Positions 10,869-21,852 of a stretch of 64,000 nucleotides of DNA are shown one piece after another; the first letter of the stretch is position 1; each line of letters opens with the position of its first letter. This DNA is from Candidatus Enterovibrio altilux (GTDB taxonomy: Bacteria; Pseudomonadota; Gammaproteobacteria; Enterobacterales; Vibrionaceae). Location of the stretch: the NCBI RefSeq assembly GCF_002381345.1, contig NZ_CP020661.1, forward strand, positions 62,001 to 126,000, given 5' to 3'. The notes beneath the pieces were generated by a model, which was not told the origin of the DNA, made no database searches, and saw nothing but the letters and a program-made list of their open reading frames with translations. Position numbers and translations under genes: made by a program.

Positions 10869-11739
10869 GCCTTGTTGCCTAAATCAGAGAACTAAATTAT
10901 CAATCTACGCTCTAAACAACTGGGCTCACTAGCATTCTGGATTGATAAAGAAGCCGTTCAGTTACGGAGTCACACTAACCCGTACAATCGTGGGAGGTTT
11001 TCAATCATATAGCTATTTAGCCATGTCTGACAGCTCTCATGGTCAAAACATATTTTTAATGCCATTGAGAGGTCTGCACAGATTCAATAATCTTATTTTT
11101 TAAACTTACTCACTTTCCATTGTCATGCTCTCAGTATTTATGCGTTAGCAAACGAGTCAAAACGGTTAACGTCGCGTTCAAGATGAATACTAAAAGAACC
11201 ATTCAGCATTTAGCCATTGATTTTGCGGGACTCAAAACCTATGGCGAAGACGAATGGCAAGTAAAAAAACATGACAAAGATAGTGAAGTGCCATCTAACT
11301 TACTCAAATAAACACACCGCAGCATCAATGAAATATCAGGCGATGGAACTTGGGGCACCAGACAATGTTACGATACCGTTCGTATTAAATGAACGGTTCC
11401 ACTCATTCCTCCAAGCAAAGGAACGACTTTTGGGGAATGAAGTCATCCGCATAATTTAGCGGTTAGTTACCAGCCGTTATACGGTTCAGATCAACATTGG
11501 AAAATGAACTATAATTACCACAAATGTTTTCTATTAAAAACGGTAATGTTTCGAGTCAAAATACTACTGGAAGAGACATCAAGCCTAAGGGGTCACAATA
11601 CTCAGATTAATGAAAGCTAAGCCATAATAAAAGTGTTAAATAAGATGATCGGGCTAATTATGCCTAAAATAAAAACGATTGTTTCATAGTTAATCCTGTT
11701 GAAATTTGCTATCCTAACTCGCATTAAAAATAAAGTCCG
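10869..11739 (+). mobile_element. IS903-group element, decayed
   Basis: Begins GGCCTTGTTGCCTAAATC at 10869 and ends near AAATAAAGTCC at 11739. Two residual frames (about 11120-11311 and 11271-11459) encode transposase pieces in different phases. Around 11400 the reading frame through PPSKGTTF is continuous, which shows the ancestral transposase was a single frame here. Confidence 0.83.
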
Positions 11740-12027
11740 TTGACATCTTTCACCCAATGCAAGCGATCAAAATGACGCATAGATGAATACGCAAAAGTAA
11801 AATTAAGCCCTCTAAACGACGGAGAGCAGTAGCAGCTTAAGTTTTATTAGCGGCCTAAATTTTTTGAAATACTCTTGGTGATATAATGCGCAATTATGAA
11901 TACAATAAATAGTAAAAAATAAAGCCTATTTTTTAATAAATTAAAAAAATTATTCATCCATTTATTAATTCCATATTGTTATCTATGGAGCGAAGTAATA
12001 TTGTTAAACATACAGTCTTAGTTCTAA

Positions 12028-12265
12028 ATGTTGAACCACATTACCTTCCACATTATAGCCCATATCTCAACCTAATAGAATAGCTATGGAAGGTGATGAA
12101 TGGACAATCAATAAAAAAGGTTTTCCCCAAAACTCAGCGTTACTTCAAAACAAGGCTATTAAATAATTTTTTGCGGTTACTTTTTCAGAGATTGCAAGCT
12201 CTTTAATATGTCCTCAATAAATAATAAGTTTCAGGTTCTCAAACCTTCATCTTCAAGTTGATTGA
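12028..12265 (+). mobile_element. IS630-family transposase C-terminal remnant
   Basis: The translation reads HYLPHYSPYLNLIE, a stop, then LWKVMN, the hallmark of the third catalytic residue of IS630/Tc1-type DDE transposases (usually SPYLNPIERLWK). Further degraded similarity (FAVTFSEIASSL) continues to about 12265. Several stops make it dead. The flanking 11740-12027 shows no gene, and 12275-12315 holds a 40-base IS903-group terminus scrap. Confidence 0.7.
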
Positions 12266-12372
12266 GTATAGGGCTTAAATTGATGATGTAGTTCCCAAGT
12301 TTAGAAAACAAATTTATTTTGTTAATAAAATTTAACCATCCCTGAAATACTACTCAAAACGGAGTATGTAAG

Positions 12373-13377
12373 ATTATAAGTCTAATTCAAGTATTACTTC
12401 TGTGCGGCGGTGGCAGTGCAGAACATGAAGTTTCCATGGTCTCAGCGAACTATCTCGAATCAGAGCTTCAAAAATTGCTTACAGTCGTTGTAACTCGTGT
12501 TGAAATAACAAAAAATGAAGGATGGAAAGATTCAAACGGACAAACTTGTCGCTTAAATTTTGATAAAAGCTTAAACATTGGCAGCGATATTATTGCTATT
12601 GATTATGTTGTGCCATGTATCCACGGTTTCCCAGGTGAAACGGGTAATATTCAATCTCTACTTGAATTATTAGGCCTGCCCTTTATGGGTTGTGATGCAT
12701 CTGCAAGCATTGTTTGTTTTAACAAGATTGCATCAAAACTTTGGTTTGATGCCATTGGCATACCGAACACCCCGTATGTTTTCCTGATCGATAATAACAA
12801 CGACAGTGTGTTGAAAGCGGAAGAAGCATTCAATCGTTGGGGTACTATTTTTGTGAAGGCATCTTCCCAAGGTTCATCTATTGGATGTTATAAAATCATC
12901 GATAAATCAGAAATTAAAAAAGCGGTAGAGAATGCCTTTACCTTCTCAAATCAAGTGTTAGTTGAAAAAGATATGCATCCAAGAGAGTTAGAAATTGCAA
13001 TATACTATTATAATGGCGAAGTTATAGTGACGAACCCTGGTGAAATCAGCTTTCCAGTTGATTCATTCTACACATATGAAGAAAAATACAGCATAATGAG
13101 CCACAGTATAACAACACTAGAACCAGCTAATCTAACAGATATGCAAATTGCAACAATGCGTGAATACGCAAAAAGGGCATTTATGCACTTACGATTGAAA
13201 GATTTGTCGCGTATTGACTTTTTTTTGACAGACGACGGAAAAATACTATTAAATGAAATTAATACATTTCCAGGAATGACACCAATTTCAATGTTTCCAA
13301 AATTACTAGAACATAATGGACACACATTTATAGATTACCTGGATAGTTGTATCAAGAGTGGGATTCATCAGTATTAA
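12373..13377 (+). CDS. ddl: D-alanine--D-alanine ligase with damaged start
   Basis: ATP-grasp enzyme joining two D-alanines for peptidoglycan precursors in the cytoplasm. Homology to Vibrio Ddl is continuous from about 12370: LLLCGGGSAEHEVS (first D-Ala and ATP region), CIHGFPGETG, SSQGSSIGCYK, RIDFFL, and the metal-binding C-terminus LNEINTFPGMTP. The first canonical in-frame start is ATG 12436, which would drop the essential GGGSAEHE segment. An ATG at 12366 sits behind a good GGAG but is followed directly by TAA. Removing one T at 12369 would restore the expected M-K-I-I start. The gene therefore either starts at a rare codon (ATT 12373 is spaced correctly) or is newly silenced. I give 12373 as the functional minimum. 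The rest of the frame is intact. Confidence 0.87.
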   Translation: MISLIQVLLLCGGGSAEHEVSMVSANYLESELQKLLTVVVTRVEITKNEGWKDSNGQTCRLNFDKSLNIGSDIIAIDYVVPCIHGFPGETGNIQSLLELLGLPFMGCDASASIVCFNKIASKLWFDAIGIPNTPYVFLIDNNNDSVLKAEEAFNRWGTIFVKASSQGSSIGCYKIIDKSEIKKAVENAFTFSNQVLVEKDMHPRELEIAIYYYNGEVIVTNPGEISFPVDSFYTYEEKYSIMSHSITTLEPANLTDMQIATMREYAKRAFMHLRLKDLSRIDFFLTDDGKILLNEINTFPGMTPISMFPKLLEHNGHTFIDYLDSCIKSGIHQY

Positions 13378-13433
13378 GTCCTCTCCAGTTTGCGTTTGAG
13401 TTTATCCATAGACACGTGTTTCACTTTTTAGTT

Positions 13434-14190
13434 AGCTTTGTTTTCTAATTTAAGTGCAGATAGCCATTCCCAGCATAGTTCACTATTAAACAATCACTTT
13501 CGTGTTAAGCATACCTAGTCCTATCAGATTATGGAACACTTTTATTATAGCGTAGATTTCTTTAATTTTAGCATTATGATTTTTTACGCTCAATGTCCCC
13601 CCCGAGGAGTTTTTTAATTCGAACCATTTCCGTGCTCTGATAGAGAACGTTTATGGTAACTATACCTCGTTTTTCAGTGCTAATTTAAACCGTATATTTT
13701 CTGGCAACTAACCGCTAAATTACACGGATGATCTCGTTTCCAAAAAAGTGCTCCTTTTTTGTGTGAAATTAATGGAACCACTCATTTTATACGAACGGTT
13801 TCGTAATATTTTTTAATTTCATAAGCACCATTGGTTAATATTTCATTAATCTTTCGGCAGGTCTGTTTGAATGAGTTAGGTAGCCCTTCACCGTCAGTCA
13901 CATTTATTGCACTTAATTCAGCAGCAATCATTTCGTGCATATTTATATCTACCGCTAAATGTAGCTTGCTCCAGACTTTCCGTTTTCATCAATACCATGC
14001 TTTTTACTTCCCATTCTCCTTCATCATTGGCTTTGAACCTAAAGGATCATGCAACTCAGATTAGTGCAACCGACGCCATGACAGAAGCGTTCAATAAGCT
14101 AACAAAGCTAGGTATGCCTAAAACGAAAGTGATTATCTCGTAGTGAATTATGTTAAAATTGTCGATCTGGACTTTAATTAAGTAATAAAG
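13434..14190. mobile_element. Inverted pair of IS903-group fragments
   Basis: Positions 13434 to about 14038 are the 3' two-thirds of the element on the minus strand. From about 14039 to 14190 the 3' terminal piece follows on the plus strand, so both outer ends are 3' ends of the same IS. In the minus-strand part the frame through HKKGALFWKRD is uninterrupted, with decay elsewhere. Confidence 0.8.
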
Positions 14191-14474
14191 TTTTTATTTA
14201 CTGATAAAACTAGACTTAACATCAATGGTATCCACAATAATAACTTTAAAAAAATTTATTTTATAAAGTTGAATTAATTTAATACGTATTTTAAAATAAT
14301 AAGTAACAGTGTTCAGGTAACTTATACATGATGCTATCTCTTGAAATAATCGGAAAAAGAACAACTTTGAACAAGCATAGAAATCAGGTCTTGCAAGTTT
14401 CTTGACTACAACATTCAATTTAGTGATTATTCACCAAATAATAACATGTTACCACTACGACAGTGTACAAAAGT

Positions 14475-16469
14475 TTACTTAACCAGCTCTTTTGATATTT
14501 TAATAATGTTTGTAATGGTGAAGCCAAACATTTCGAATAACTCATTGGCTGGTGCAGATTCACCGAACGAATGCATGCCGATAATACGACCATCAAGACC
14601 AACATACTTGTACCAAAAATCCGCAATGCCCGCTTCAATTGCAACACGTGCAATTACATCTGAAGGCAGTACTGATTCACGGTAAACCACGTCTTGCTTA
14701 TCGTACACATCGGTTGCAGGCATAGATACCACGCGTACTTGTTTACCGTCTACCATCAATTGCGCAGCCACTTCTACGGCTAGTTCAATCTCTGAACCAG
14801 TTGCAATCAAAATAAGCTCCGGTTTACTTGTGCAATCTTTCAGGATATAACCACCCTTCTCGATATCAGCAACTTGATCCGCAGTACGATCTTGTTGAAC
14901 CAAATTTTGACGCGAGAAGATTAACGACGTTGGGCCGTCTTTGCGTTCAATAGCCAGTTTCCATGCAACAGCCGATTCAACTTGGTCACATGGACGCCAT
15001 GTGCTCATGTTTGGTGTTAAACGCAGTGACGCGATCTGTTCAACCGGTTGGTGTGTTGGACCATCTTCACCCAAACCGATTGAATCATGAGTATATACTT
15101 GAATGTTCTGAAGTTTCATTAATGCCGCCATTCGCATTGCATTATGTGCGTACTCCATGAACATGAGGAAGGTCGCGCCATAAGGCACGAAACCACCGTG
15201 TAGCGCGATACCGTTAATGATAGCAGTCATACCGAACTCACGTACGCCGTAGTGAATGTAGTTGCCTGATGCATCGTCAGCAGTAATAGCTTTTGAGCCA
15301 GACCACATAGTCAAGTTTGATGGTGTAAGGTCCGCTGAACCGCCCATTAATTCTGGCAGCATTGCGCCGAATGCTTCCAGTGTATTTTGTGATGCTTTAC
15401 GTGATGCAATATTTGCTGGATTTGCTTGTAAATCCACAATAATTTGGTTAGCTTTCGCTTCCCATTCAGTTGGCAGGTGACCGTTAAGACGGCGTTTAAA
15501 CTCAGCTGCAAGCTCAGGGTATGATGCTTCATAAGCTACAAATTTTTCATCCCACATCAATTCCTTTGCTGCACCTGCATCTTTTGCAGACCACGCGGAA
15601 TAAATGTCTTGTGGTATTTCAAACGGTTCATATTCCCAGCCCAATTGCTTACGGGTTGCGTCAATTTCATCGTTGCCTAATGGAGCGCCGTGACAGCCGT
15701 GAGTACCTGCTTTATTTGGTGAACCAAAGCCAATTACGGTTTTAGTACAAATAAGAGTTGGGCGACCTGTTTCCGATTTTGCCGTTTCAATTGCCGTATT
15801 AATTGCAATAGCGTCGTGACCATCAACTGAGGGAATCACATGCCAGCCGTACGCTTCAAAACGCTTAGGCGTATCGTCTGTGAACCAGCCTTTAACATGA
15901 CCATCAATAGAAATACCGTTATCATCCCAAAATACAATTAGTTTACCTAGACTTAACGTACCCGCTAATGAACATGCTTCATGTGAGATACCTTCCATGA
16001 GGCAACCGTCACCTAAGAACACATAAGTATTATGGTCGACGACATCGTCACTTCCACGATTAAATTGAGCTGCCAGAGATTTTTCTGCTATTGCCATACC
16101 TACTGCATTAGTAATACCCTGACCCAAAGGACCTGTAGTAGTTTCTATGCCTGGGGCGTAACCATATTCAGGATGACCGGGGGTTTTTGAATGCAGTTGA
16201 CGGAAATTTTTGAGATCTTCGATCGATAAGTCATAACCTGTTAAATGAAGTAAAGAATAGAGCAACATAGAAGCGTGACCATTCGATAAGACAAAGCGAT
16301 CACGGTCCGCCCATTCAGGGTTTTGTGGGTTATGATTCATGTGATCGCGCCACAAGACTTCAGCAATGTCTGCCATGCCCATGGGGGCGCCTGGATGACC
16401 GGAGTTCGCTTTTTGTATGCCATCCATGCTTAATGCTCGGATGGCATTAGCAAGAGTTTTACGTTCCAT
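14475..16469 (-). CDS. tkt: Transketolase
   Basis: Thiamine-diphosphate enzyme of the non-oxidative pentose phosphate pathway. It moves two-carbon ketol units between sugar phosphates, linking ribose-5-P and erythrose-4-P supply to glycolysis. I choose the ATG at 16469 (664 residues, the family length) because it gives the conserved N-terminus [17 protein letters not shown] and has AAGGT upstream. An ATG at 16499 would add ten unconserved residues. SGHPGAPMG, the diphosphate-binding [13 protein letters not shown] to DDNGISIDG block, the [12 protein letters not shown] motif and the C-terminal domain are all present. It has no operon partner here. The 280 bases downstream hold no convincing gene. 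Intact. Confidence 0.97.
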   Translation of the reverse strand: MERKTLANAIRALSMDGIQKANSGHPGAPMGMADIAEVLWRDHMNHNPQNPEWADRDRFVLSNGHASMLLYSLLHLTGYDLSIEDLKNFRQLHSKTPGHPEYGYAPGIETTTGPLGQGITNAVGMAIAEKSLAAQFNRGSDDVVDHNTYVFLGDGCLMEGISHEACSLAGTLSLGKLIVFWDDNGISIDGHVKGWFTDDTPKRFEAYGWHVIPSVDGHDAIAINTAIETAKSETGRPTLICTKTVIGFGSPNKAGTHGCHGAPLGNDEIDATRKQLGWEYEPFEIPQDIYSAWSAKDAGAAKELMWDEKFVAYEASYPELAAEFKRRLNGHLPTEWEAKANQIIVDLQANPANIASRKASQNTLEAFGAMLPELMGGSADLTPSNLTMWSGSKAITADDASGNYIHYGVREFGMTAIINGIALHGGFVPYGATFLMFMEYAHNAMRMAALMKLQNIQVYTHDSIGLGEDGPTHQPVEQIASLRLTPNMSTWRPCDQVESAVAWKLAIERKDGPTSLIFSRQNLVQQDRTADQVADIEKGGYILKDCTSKPELILIATGSEIELAVEVAAQLMVDGKQVRVVSMPATDVYDKQDVVYRESVLPSDVIARVAIEAGIADFWYKYVGLDGRIIGMHSFGESAPANELFEMFGFTITNIIKISKELVK

Positions 16470-16548
16470 CTTAAGCTTACCTTGTGTAATTATACTCAAA
16501 TTTTATAACAATCAACAGAATGATATATGAAATAAAATAGCGGTAATA

Positions 16549-16909
16549 TATTAAAGCTTAATTATACTGCTTCCAGTTAGTTGTTGTGTAGCCAGGATTG
16601 TTCATAGACCTGAATGCTTAAATAAGCCTAACTTTTTAGAGTGTCAATTAATAATTTAGTTCCCTAGTTTAAAAAATAAAGCGGGTTACCATAAACCTTA
16701 CCTAGCAGAGACAGCAATGGTTTGAGTTACAAAACTACTGGGAGGGACATGCAGTCTAAGGGATCACGTAACTCAGATTAGTAAAACCTGCGCCATGATA
16801 AAAACGTTAAATAAATTGGAAAGACTAAATATGCCTAAAACGAAAGTGATTGTCTAATAATGGATAATATTGTGATTTACTGTCTGAACTCGGATTAGGA
16901 AACAAAGCT
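16549..16909. mobile_element. Short chimeric IS903-group element (5' scrap plus inverted 3' end)
   Basis: Positions 16549-16680 are the 5' end on the minus strand. At about 16682 it joins the 3' end on the plus strand, starting GGTTACCATAAACC and ending GGAAACAAAGC at 16909. This is one of ten occurrences of essentially the same head-to-tail-inverted junction. Confidence 0.8.
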
Positions 16910-17297
16910 AGTTTTTATGACTCAAATAAATAAACAGCAGAATATACTAAAAAATAAAAGATATACGCTACATTTTAATACTAGCTAGTTAGCGATACAC
17001 TGTATGAACTCAGCTGTAAAATATCAGTTTTTTAATATCTGTTTTTTGCATATATGTCTTGAAAATCACGCTGCTCATGGTGAATGATCTCAAAAGGAAA
17101 CAAACTAAACACATATTAAATATGCTTTTTTATCTCTACATTTATTAAGTTTATTTTTCTATATTTATGTTAAAAATTGAAATTAAACACTATTTTTTAA
17201 AAAAATAGCAGCTATTTGGTAAATATTTTGCTCTAATAACATTCAATTTTATGGAAAATTTACCGCTTTTGTATTGTGATACTAAGGTGAGAAAGAG
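16910..17297. other. AT-rich upstream region of alaE
   Basis: About 390 bases of very AT-rich DNA with no frame, IS end or hairpin that I can support. It presumably contains the alaE promoter close to the gene. Confidence 0.45.
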
Positions 17298-17756
17298 ATG
17301 AGAGGTACTTGCAAATTTCGTTGTGTTGTGGCTGATATGTTTGCCATGGTAGTGTTCTGTTTTGTAACTGGCATGATAATTGAAGTTTTTGTATCACGTA
17401 TGACATTTGAACAGTCGTTAGCGTCACGTTTATTGGCAATTCCTGTCAATATTTTTATCGCGTGGCCATATGGTGTATTCCGTGATGGTATGATTAAATT
17501 TGTGCAGCGTCATTCTACCACCAAGGTCGTAAAGAAAATGGCAGATTTTTTTGCTTATATGGCTTTTCAATCCCCAACCTATGCAGTGATCCTATTTATT
17601 GTTGGCGCAGATCCAAGTCAAATCTTAACTGCTGTAGTTAGTAATGCGGTACTATCCGGTGCATTAGGCATTTTTTATGGTGTGTTCCTAGAACGTTGTC
17701 GTCGTTTATTTCGAGTTCCTACCCCAGTGCAAGTTGATGCTTCGTTAAATATGTAA
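17298..17756 (+). CDS. alaE: L-alanine exporter AlaE
   Basis: Inner-membrane protein that exports L-alanine, relieving toxic alanine or dipeptide build-up. The 152 residues match the ~149-residue AlaE (YgaW) family along the whole length. Diagnostic blocks are [42 protein letters not shown] and ERCRRLFRV. About four hydrophobic segments are visible. A strong GGTGAGAAAGAG precedes the ATG. The gene is single, with AT-rich DNA on both sides. Intact. Confidence 0.93.
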   Translation: MRGTCKFRCVVADMFAMVVFCFVTGMIIEVFVSRMTFEQSLASRLLAIPVNIFIAWPYGVFRDGMIKFVQRHSTTKVVKKMADFFAYMAFQSPTYAVILFIVGADPSQILTAVVSNAVLSGALGIFYGVFLERCRRLFRVPTPVQVDASLNM

Positions 17757-18222
17757 ATTATAGTCCTATATCACGAGGGGATGATTTGTATAAAATATAT
17801 TTTTTGCTATTATAGCAATCATTGACACTAAATATCGTTACTGCTAGGATACAAAAATAATTTAAAAAGTATTTTTTTAGCAAAGGGTAGACACTAACTC
17901 TAGGATTGTCAGGCATTTTACCTACTCTTTCACTTTAAACATACATACACAGTATTTCTTGGGAAGTGGAGAGAATATTACACTAAGTTCAATGCATTGA
18001 ATGTATAATCGGAAGTAGTATTTATCTGCTAAGTGAATGAGCAATGACTTTTCGCGGTAGCACAAACCCCCCCCTCACTGACTTTAGTATACTTGGGCAC
18101 CTAAATTAAAAAATTATTTAATGTTTTATTGAATCATTTATCAGTATTCAAAATTATATTTCAAAGTACTGATGATTTTAAACGTACACTTCCTTCCTTG
18201 AAATCAACATGTTGTGAATAAG
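17757..18222. other. Intergenic stretch with small hairpin
   Basis: About 465 bases without a supported gene. A short perfect stem TTGCTA/TAGCAA (about 17806-17820) lies 50 bases after alaE and could act in mRNA 3'-end formation, though it lacks a clean following T-run. A C8 homopolymer is at about 18068. Confidence 0.4.
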
Positions 18223-19284
18223 GGTATTATTCTCTAATTCAAGTTCAGATAGCAAATCCCACCATGATTCATGATTAAATGCTCACTTTTATTTTAAGCA
18301 CACCTAACCCACTATCAGCTTAGTGAAACTTTTTTTATGACATAGATTTCACCAACCTCGCATCATAATCCCTGGGGCTCAATGTCCCTCCGAGTAGTTT
18401 TTTGACTCAAACCATTGCCGTCTCTAATAAAGAACGTTTATGGTAACCATCCTCGTTTTCCGAAGGCTAATTTGCACCGTATAATTTCTGGCGACTGACC
18501 GCTAAGTTACGTGGATAATCTCGTTCCTAAAAAGTTGTCTTTTTGCTGAGATGAGTGGAACCGCTCATTTAAACCGAACAATATCGTATGCACCATCGGT
18601 TGATGTTTCATTGATTTTTCAACGGGTCTGTTTAAGTAACTTAGGTAGCACTTCACCACCAGTCACTGTTGATGCACTTAACTCAGCAGTAATGATTGCA
18701 TGCATATTTATATCTACCGCTCAATGTAACTTGCGCCAGACTCGCTGTTTCCCATCAGTACCATGCATTTTTATTTTTTATTCTCCTTTATCGGAGACTT
18801 TTATCCTCGTAGAATCAATGGCTAAACCGCTAAATAAACGAAATCTTCCGTGACTACTCTGCTTAGTTTGATTGTATAACTGAATAGTTTTCTCGTCAAT
18901 ACAGAATATGAGTGAACCACGATTGATTAAAGTTTGATTCTACTTCTTCCAGTTAGTTATTGTGTAGCAAAGATTGTTCATAGACCTGAATATGTAAGTG
19001 AGCTTGACTGTTTAAAATGTCGATTGAAAATTTAGTTTCCTTATCTAGAAAATAAAGCCGATTACCATAAACGTTTCCTGTTTAGGGATGGCAATGCTTC
19101 GAGTCAAAAGACTGCTCGGAGAGACATTAAGCCTGAGGGATCACGATGCTTATATTAGCGAAACCTATGCTATGATAAAAGCGCTAAATAACCATCTGAG
19201 CTAAGTATGCATAACATGAAAACAATTATTTAATAGTAACTCATGTGGAGATTTGCTATCTGAACTCGCATTAGGAAAAAAGCC
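18222..19284. mobile_element. Chimeric IS903-group element, nearly complete
   Basis: Minus-strand IS from about 18222 to 19057, then the shared junction (AAATAAAGC joined to CGATTACCATAAACG) and the 3' end on the plus strand to 19284. Both outer extremities are therefore 3' ends of the IS. I looked for a 9-bp target duplication around it and saw none. The transposase is broken throughout. Confidence 0.83.
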
Positions 19285-19351
19285 TCTTTTTGCGCCAAAC
19301 AAAACCTGATACAAATCTTATTCAACAACAGTATGTAATCTAGGAAATACC

Positions 19352-19900
19352 ATGGTACTTAAAGCAACGGTGTATAAAGCATCACTTAGTGTGGCAGATA
19401 TGAATCGTCAGGTCTACCTCAATCATTCTGTAACGCTTGCTAAACATCCGCCTGAAACAGAGCAACACCTTATGCTGCGACTTATTGCATGGACACTATA
19501 CGCAGATGAGCGGTTACAATTTACAAAAAGCATCTGTGATAAATCAAAGCCAGAACTTTGGATTCAAAATTACAGCAATGAGATTGAACTGTGGGTTACG
19601 CTTGGTTTGCCTGATAGCAAGCGCATCAAGAAAGCATGTAGTCAAGCGAAACAAGTTATTTTGTTCACGTATGGTGATGATGCAGCCGCTACTTGGAGAT
19701 CTCAACTGCTGAATAAACTTCATCCTTTTAAAAACTTGACGGTAATTAATATTATGGATGAGGTATTGTTGGCAGCAGCAGCCTTCTCTAACCGCAACAT
19801 GGTGATTCAAGCGACCATCGAAGATGGGCAGGTTTGGTTTTCTGTGGGTGAAACAGTCCTGTTAATTCAGCCTGATATATGGAAAATATCGAACGCATAA
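19352..19900 (+). CDS. yaeQ: YaeQ family protein
   Basis: A 182-residue member of the YaeQ family (PD-(D/E)XK nuclease-like fold, physiological role unsettled; in enterics a plasmid copy can compensate for loss of the RfaH antiterminator). Family-wide blocks are ATVYKASLSVADMNR, LMLRLIAWTLYADERLQFTK, ELWVTLGLPDSKRIKKAC and MVIQATIEDGQVW, with standard length. AGGAA lies nine bases before the ATG. It stands alone. Intact. Confidence 0.93.
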   Translation: MVLKATVYKASLSVADMNRQVYLNHSVTLAKHPPETEQHLMLRLIAWTLYADERLQFTKSICDKSKPELWIQNYSNEIELWVTLGLPDSKRIKKACSQAKQVILFTYGDDAAATWRSQLLNKLHPFKNLTVINIMDEVLLAAAAFSNRNMVIQATIEDGQVWFSVGETVLLIQPDIWKISNA

Positions 19901-20048
19901 TTTTAATAAGCAGTCTAATTTCCGCAGTCTAACATCCAATGATGTATACCTTAAATTGAACTTATAATATACTTGTAAACATTGATAGTGATTGATTTTT
20001 AATGTTTTTAAGTAACATTCATAAATTATAAAAGCTTTGCTAACCGAT

Positions 20049-20072
20049 AGTCCAGAATAAAAATTCTGGACT
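20049..20072. repeat. Perfect 10-bp inverted repeat (hairpin)
   Basis: AGTCCAGAAT, a four-base A loop, then ATTCTGGACT. It is 150 bases downstream of yaeQ, has no T-run, and is followed by CAGAATGACAAG, the style of small dispersed palindromic repeats in Gammaproteobacteria. I did not find a second copy in this window. Confidence 0.6.
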
Positions 20073-20121
20073 CAGAATGACAAGACTAGTAATAGTCGAA
20101 TGGGTAGCTATTATAATTAAT

Positions 20122-20645
20122 AATTTTGTTTCCTAACTCGAGTTCAGATAAAAAATTTCACCATAATAAACTATTTAAGTATTACTTTCATTTTAGGCAT
20201 ACCTAGCTCGGCCAGCTTGTTTAACTTTTTTATGATTGTGCAAATTCCACAAATATGAGCATGGTAATCCCTGAGGCTTCACATTCCGCTGAGTAGTTTT
20301 TTTAACTCGAAATCTTACCGTCTTTGATGAGGAACCTTTATAGTAACCATACCTCATTTTTCAAAACTAATTTTAACCATATCACCTCTGATAACTGACC
20401 GGCTTTATTTCTTGACTCGAGTTCAGATAGCAGATTTCAACATTATTCACCGTTAAACAATTGCTTTTATGTTAAGCATATCTAGCCTTGTCAGCTTATT
20501 TAACGCTTTCATCATAGCCTAGGTTCTATGAATCTGAATTACGGTGATACCTTAGGCTCAACGTCCCTCTCAGTAATTTCTTGACTCGAACCATTGCTGT
20601 CTCTGCTAGGGAACGTTTATAATAATCGGTTTTGTTCCCTATAAT
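20122..20645 (-). mobile_element. Two tandem IS903-group 3' fragments
   Basis: The first runs from 20122 to about 20400 (3' end, minus orientation). A second, starting GGCTTTATTTCTTGACTC at 20401, interrupts it and runs to the shared chimeric junction at about 20625 (AATCGG to TTTTGTTCCC). The 5' part of that copy is then lost. Confidence 0.8.
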
Positions 20646-20840
20646 AAATACATGGTTAGTAAGCTCTATTACGCAACACATTAAGAAGAAGAATTTAACT
20701 CTGCATACTCACTTAAAGCAACTCAAGAAGAAAACGATCAGATACACAGAATCAATGAAAATGCACGATACAGTAATTAGTAAATTCATTGTGTCTGAGT
20801 ATTATCTTTGGATTAAAATCACTTTATTAAATACATGACC
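20646..20840 (+). mobile_element. IS1-family transposase C-terminal remnant
   Basis: The frame reads NLTLHTHLKQLKKKTIRY, then KMHDTVISKFI and EYYL, the end of an IS1 InsB-type transposase (usually LRTHLKRLxRKTICFS, MHDKVIGxFIE). The 5' part and the outer repeats are missing. It sits at the left edge of the replication origin region. Confidence 0.72.
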
Positions 20841-20952
20841 GATAAATTTTTTAAACTAAAAAATATATTTCTTGAAATGTTCAACTAGATAAAATAATGG
20901 AGGTTATTCATACAACATATAATCATAATTATGCAATAATGGTTACGTAAAA

Positions 20953-21150
20953 TTAAATATTAATATTTTGCACACACTCACCAAAAAGCTCCTCCTTGAT
21001 CATCTTTCCATTATGAATAACACCACAAGGAAACATGATCAAGGAGAAATAGAGGACAATAAAACACCATTTATTCTCGTCCTTATAATCCTCAATATCG
21101 AAATAATGATCAAGGAAAGACCTTATGCTTTTCTTTAACATAATAGTCAT
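20953..21150 (-). CDS. Small ORF inside the origin region, possible rctA counterpart
   Basis: A 65-codon minus-strand frame (MTIMLKKSIRSFLDHYF at the start, internal CFIVLYFSLIMFPCGV). In V. cholerae a small transcribed ORF, rctA, lies on the far side of the origin from rctB and overlaps initiator-binding sites. This frame has the same location and orientation relative to rctB and overlaps three iteron-like motifs (20992, 21035, 21106). I cannot show protein homology, and rctA is thought to act through its DNA or transcription rather than its protein. Treat it as positional resemblance only. Confidence 0.25.
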   Translation of the reverse strand: MTIMLKKSIRSFLDHYFDIEDYKDENKWCFIVLYFSLIMFPCGVIHNGKMIKEELFGECVQNINI

Positions 21151-21452
21151 GGATCAATATTTATCACAGACAAAATGACGGTTTATGCCTTTTCAATACT
21201 AGACTTATCAACGTAAATATCCGTAATCAAAATATTATAGATTCAATAATTGCTACTGAAAAAATAGTATTGAAATACATAAGCATTTACTTGATCATTG
21301 TTTCAGTTACCGGACACATATTATCCTCCGGCTAAAATACGTCTCTGGTAAAATCAATTTGTGCAAATGAACTGAACTACGGACATTAATCTATGCATTC
21401 ATAGCCTAGTTCAACGGAAACACAGTCAAAAATGCATGTACTTGATCATTTA
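20992..21452. promoter_or_regulatory. Upstream cluster of RctB-type GATC motifs (origin control region)
   Basis: Five copies of a motif like CTTGATCAT or its complement: 20992-21003 (minus), 21035-21046 (plus), 21106-21117 (plus), 21290-21301 (minus) and 21441-21452 (minus). The first two form a perfect 12-bp inverted repeat (CTCCTTGATCAT and ATGATCAAGGAG) 31 bp apart. In V. cholerae the DNA between rctA and the minimal origin carries regulatory sites for the initiator (39-mers and extra 12-mers) that restrain firing. By position and sequence style this is the equivalent. Site-by-site function is inference. Confidence 0.72.
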
Positions 21453-21517
21453 TTCGAACTTAATCGGCAATAAATCTAAAAATAAAGGAAGCAGGACAGC
21501 AATAAGATACAATTTTC

Positions 21518-21526
21518 TGTGGATAA
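21518..21526 (-). promoter_or_regulatory. DnaA box
   Basis: TTATCCACA on the minus strand, a perfect consensus DnaA box, 15 bp before the first phased iteron. V. cholerae ori2 has a DnaA box at the same edge of its iteron array. Confidence 0.85.
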
Positions 21527-21720
21527 GTTGTGCGGTATCCATGATCATGCTTTTAATTAAATGATGATCATGCTTTCAAAAGATAATGATCATTTGTCCC
21601 ATTATACCCTGATCATTCTTTCAACGCCTATTTACAATTAAAGGTTTATATTCAATGTGTTAAGATTAAATAAAAAGCTAGATCATATAATCATATAATC
21701 ATATAATCATTTTTTATTAA
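21518..21720 (+). other. Chromosome II replication origin core (oriCII)
   Basis: Order on the plus strand: DnaA box (21518-21526); four 12-mers with central GATC at 21541, 21564, 21586 and 21609, spaced 23, 22 and 23 bp, so all lie on the same helix face; then an AT-rich stretch with ATCA at 21682, 21690, 21698 and 21706, an exact 8-bp period; then rctB 130 bp later. The 12-mers (ATGATCATGCTT, ATGATCATTTGT and relatives) resemble RctB iterons whose GATC must be Dam-methylated for binding. ATCA repeats in the unwinding element are what V. cholerae RctB binds as single strand. V. cholerae has six iterons; here I find four. Confidence 0.88.
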
Positions 21721-21852
21721 AAAATGGTTAAAATAGAACCTTAAAAAATTGTTCATTATCAAATTTTTCTATTACTCTTTTTGGAAAGATGGCTTAATTA
21801 CGGTCATATGAATTCTGGTTACTGCACAGGCTTAACAAGGAACTATGGTATA

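Noticed and set aside
14194-14418. 74-codon minus-strand frame after tkt
   Set aside because: Low-complexity hydrophobic/basic composition, no homology, no ribosome site. Likely chance in AT-rich DNA.
21781-21852. TTG start of rctB giving 24 extra residues
   Set aside because: The extra residues do not match the family N-terminus, and a good ribosome site precedes ATG 21853.
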